Shown: piece by piece, positions 33,565 to 33,887 of the stretch
Layout: every line of letters begins with the position of its first letter
Numbering within the stretch: position 1 is the first letter of the stretch
Assembly (NCBI RefSeq): GCF_000820105.1
Contig: NZ_CDDB01000052.1
Location: forward strand, 1-33,887
Direction of reading: 5' to 3'
Source: Aeromonas schubertii
GTDB taxonomy: Bacteria; Pseudomonadota; Gammaproteobacteria; Enterobacterales; Aeromonadaceae
Length of the DNA stretch: 33,887 bases
Program-made: the position numbers and the translations under genes
Notes under the pieces: model-generated
What the model was told of the DNA's origin: nothing
The model's database searches: none
What the model saw: the letters and a program-made list of their open reading frames with translations, nothing else

Positions 33565-33594
33565 AGTGCCCTCTGATGTGCTCGAAGCATGACT

Positions 33595-33624
33595 CGAATA
33601 TGGTATTCGTATATAAATCAACAA
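33595..33624 (-). promoter_or_regulatory. predicted promoter with overlapping palindrome, nuclease-NTPase gene
   Basis: On the minus strand TTGTTG (33624-33619), 16 nt, then CATATT (33602-33597) resemble -35 and -10 elements, about 33 nt above the GTG start. The -10 lies in the perfect inverted repeat CGAATA-TGG-TATTCG (33595-33609), a possible operator. The longer TTG start at 33624 would fall in the -35 box. Confidence 0.4.
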
Positions 33625-33645
33625 TCTACTTTTAGGCCCCTACAT

Positions 33646-33705
33646 TGGGACACCGATCATTCTGAGCGCAGAAAGATTCTGGGACACCCACCGTTTTGAG
33701 CGCCG
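33646..33705. repeat. imperfect direct repeat, 34-bp period
   Basis: TGGGACACCGATCATTCTGA (33646) and TGGGACACCCACCGTTTTGA (33680), each followed by GCGC, are related, 34 bp apart. The second belongs to copy C of the accessory repeat; the first looks like a partial extra copy of its end. Confidence 0.7.
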
Positions 33706-33801
33706 CGTGGCGAGCTCACTTGGCTACTGTCGGGCACGGTATTGGTCCCCCCTGCAATCCGCCGAGGGGAGGGCGCAAGGTCAGGAGCGCCATCAGGGAT
33801 G
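33680..33801 (-). repeat. accessory repeat, copy C, inverted
   Basis: Read on the minus strand it follows copies A and B: CATCCCTG (33801-33794), 50 nt, GGGGGGACCAATACCGTGCC (from 33751), then GTGCCCGAC, CCACGCGGCGCTCAAAACGGTGGGTGTCCCA. The central part is shorter by about 20 nt. It is in inverted orientation to B, so the large gene lies between two facing ends. Its outer side holds the hairpin GCGCCATC/GATGGCGC near 33788-33808. The last 80 bases of the window hold no gene that I can support. Confidence 0.8.
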
Positions 33802-33887
33802 ATGGCGCAGCCGCAGCGGGGCAGGGATGCCCCATCTGCGGCGGTCCGCCCGACCTGGTGCCTGACCCGAGGGCAACCGCGTAGCGG

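Noticed and set aside
33565-33624. TTG start giving a 1302-residue nuclease-NTPase
   Set aside because: TTG is rare, has no ribosome site and overlaps the predicted -35 box; the GTG at 33564 has AGAGGG upstream.
33696-33884. 62-codon plus-strand frame at the right edge
   Set aside because: It lies in repeat copy C and its hairpin; no ribosome site and a Gly/Pro/Ala-rich sequence.
33877-33887. CCGCGTAGCGG at the window end as a fourth repeat copy
   Set aside because: Only the short palindrome matches; the flanking sequence before it does not continue the repeat.

Overview
The window is GC-rich gammaproteobacterial chromosome. The gene set and order fit Aeromonas or a close relative: glrK-qseG-glrR, msrPQ, a PepSY/CarRS-type two-component locus, nadE-glnB, luxS and rnr, all encoding proteins with the length and motifs usual for that group. 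The genus is inferred from protein resemblance and gene order only; no rRNA or tRNA gene lies in the window.

Layout, left to right. (1) 1-374 holds no supported gene. (2) 407-4327: a secreted glycosidase-like protein behind an RhlE-type RNA helicase, divergent from a lone DUF2235 (Tle1-like) hydrolase. (3) 4407-8023: a minus-strand exporter operon (TetR regulator, HlyD lipoprotein, ABC ATPase, one ABC-2 permease) with overlapping genes. (4) 8153-13593: AsmA, a small lipoprotein, two small membrane proteins (one a 28-residue YnhF-like peptide), FolM convergent with an HPPK paralogue, and an uncharacterised membrane/coiled-coil protein. (5) 13763-16972: the GlrK-QseG-GlrR envelope-signalling operon, in which GlrR has lost both loops used to contact sigma-54. 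(6) 17019-19465: a DUF1097 membrane protein with a likely CRP-controlled promoter, a 27-residue membrane peptide, and the MsrPQ periplasmic methionine-sulfoxide repair pair. (7) 19350-22080: two divergent PepSY proteins and a PhoPQ/CarRS-like two-component system. (8) 22159-28851: NAD synthetase, the PII protein GlnB, an SLT-type lipoprotein, LuxS, a diguanylate cyclase on the other strand, and RNase R.

The core ends at a strong terminator after rnr (28945-28982). What follows is accessory DNA: about 0.7 kb of repeats, then one large, visibly AT-richer gene (29716-33564, minus strand), then more repeats. That gene encodes about 1282 residues with an N-terminal PD-(D/E)xK (Mrr-like) nuclease core, a STAND-type P-loop NTPase and a very long, mostly helical C-terminal region. 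This is the architecture of single-protein antiviral STAND (Avs-like) defence systems, and it is the best candidate here for an undescribed system. It is bracketed by inverted copies of a repeat of about 140 bp (three copies in all), which suggests it arrived as a cassette next to rnr.

Within the core, the recurring theme is envelope and redox homeostasis (exporter, AsmA, GlrKR, MsrPQ, PepSY/two-component), with nitrogen and cofactor metabolism (nadE, glnB, folM, HPPK) and signalling (luxS, diguanylate cyclase).
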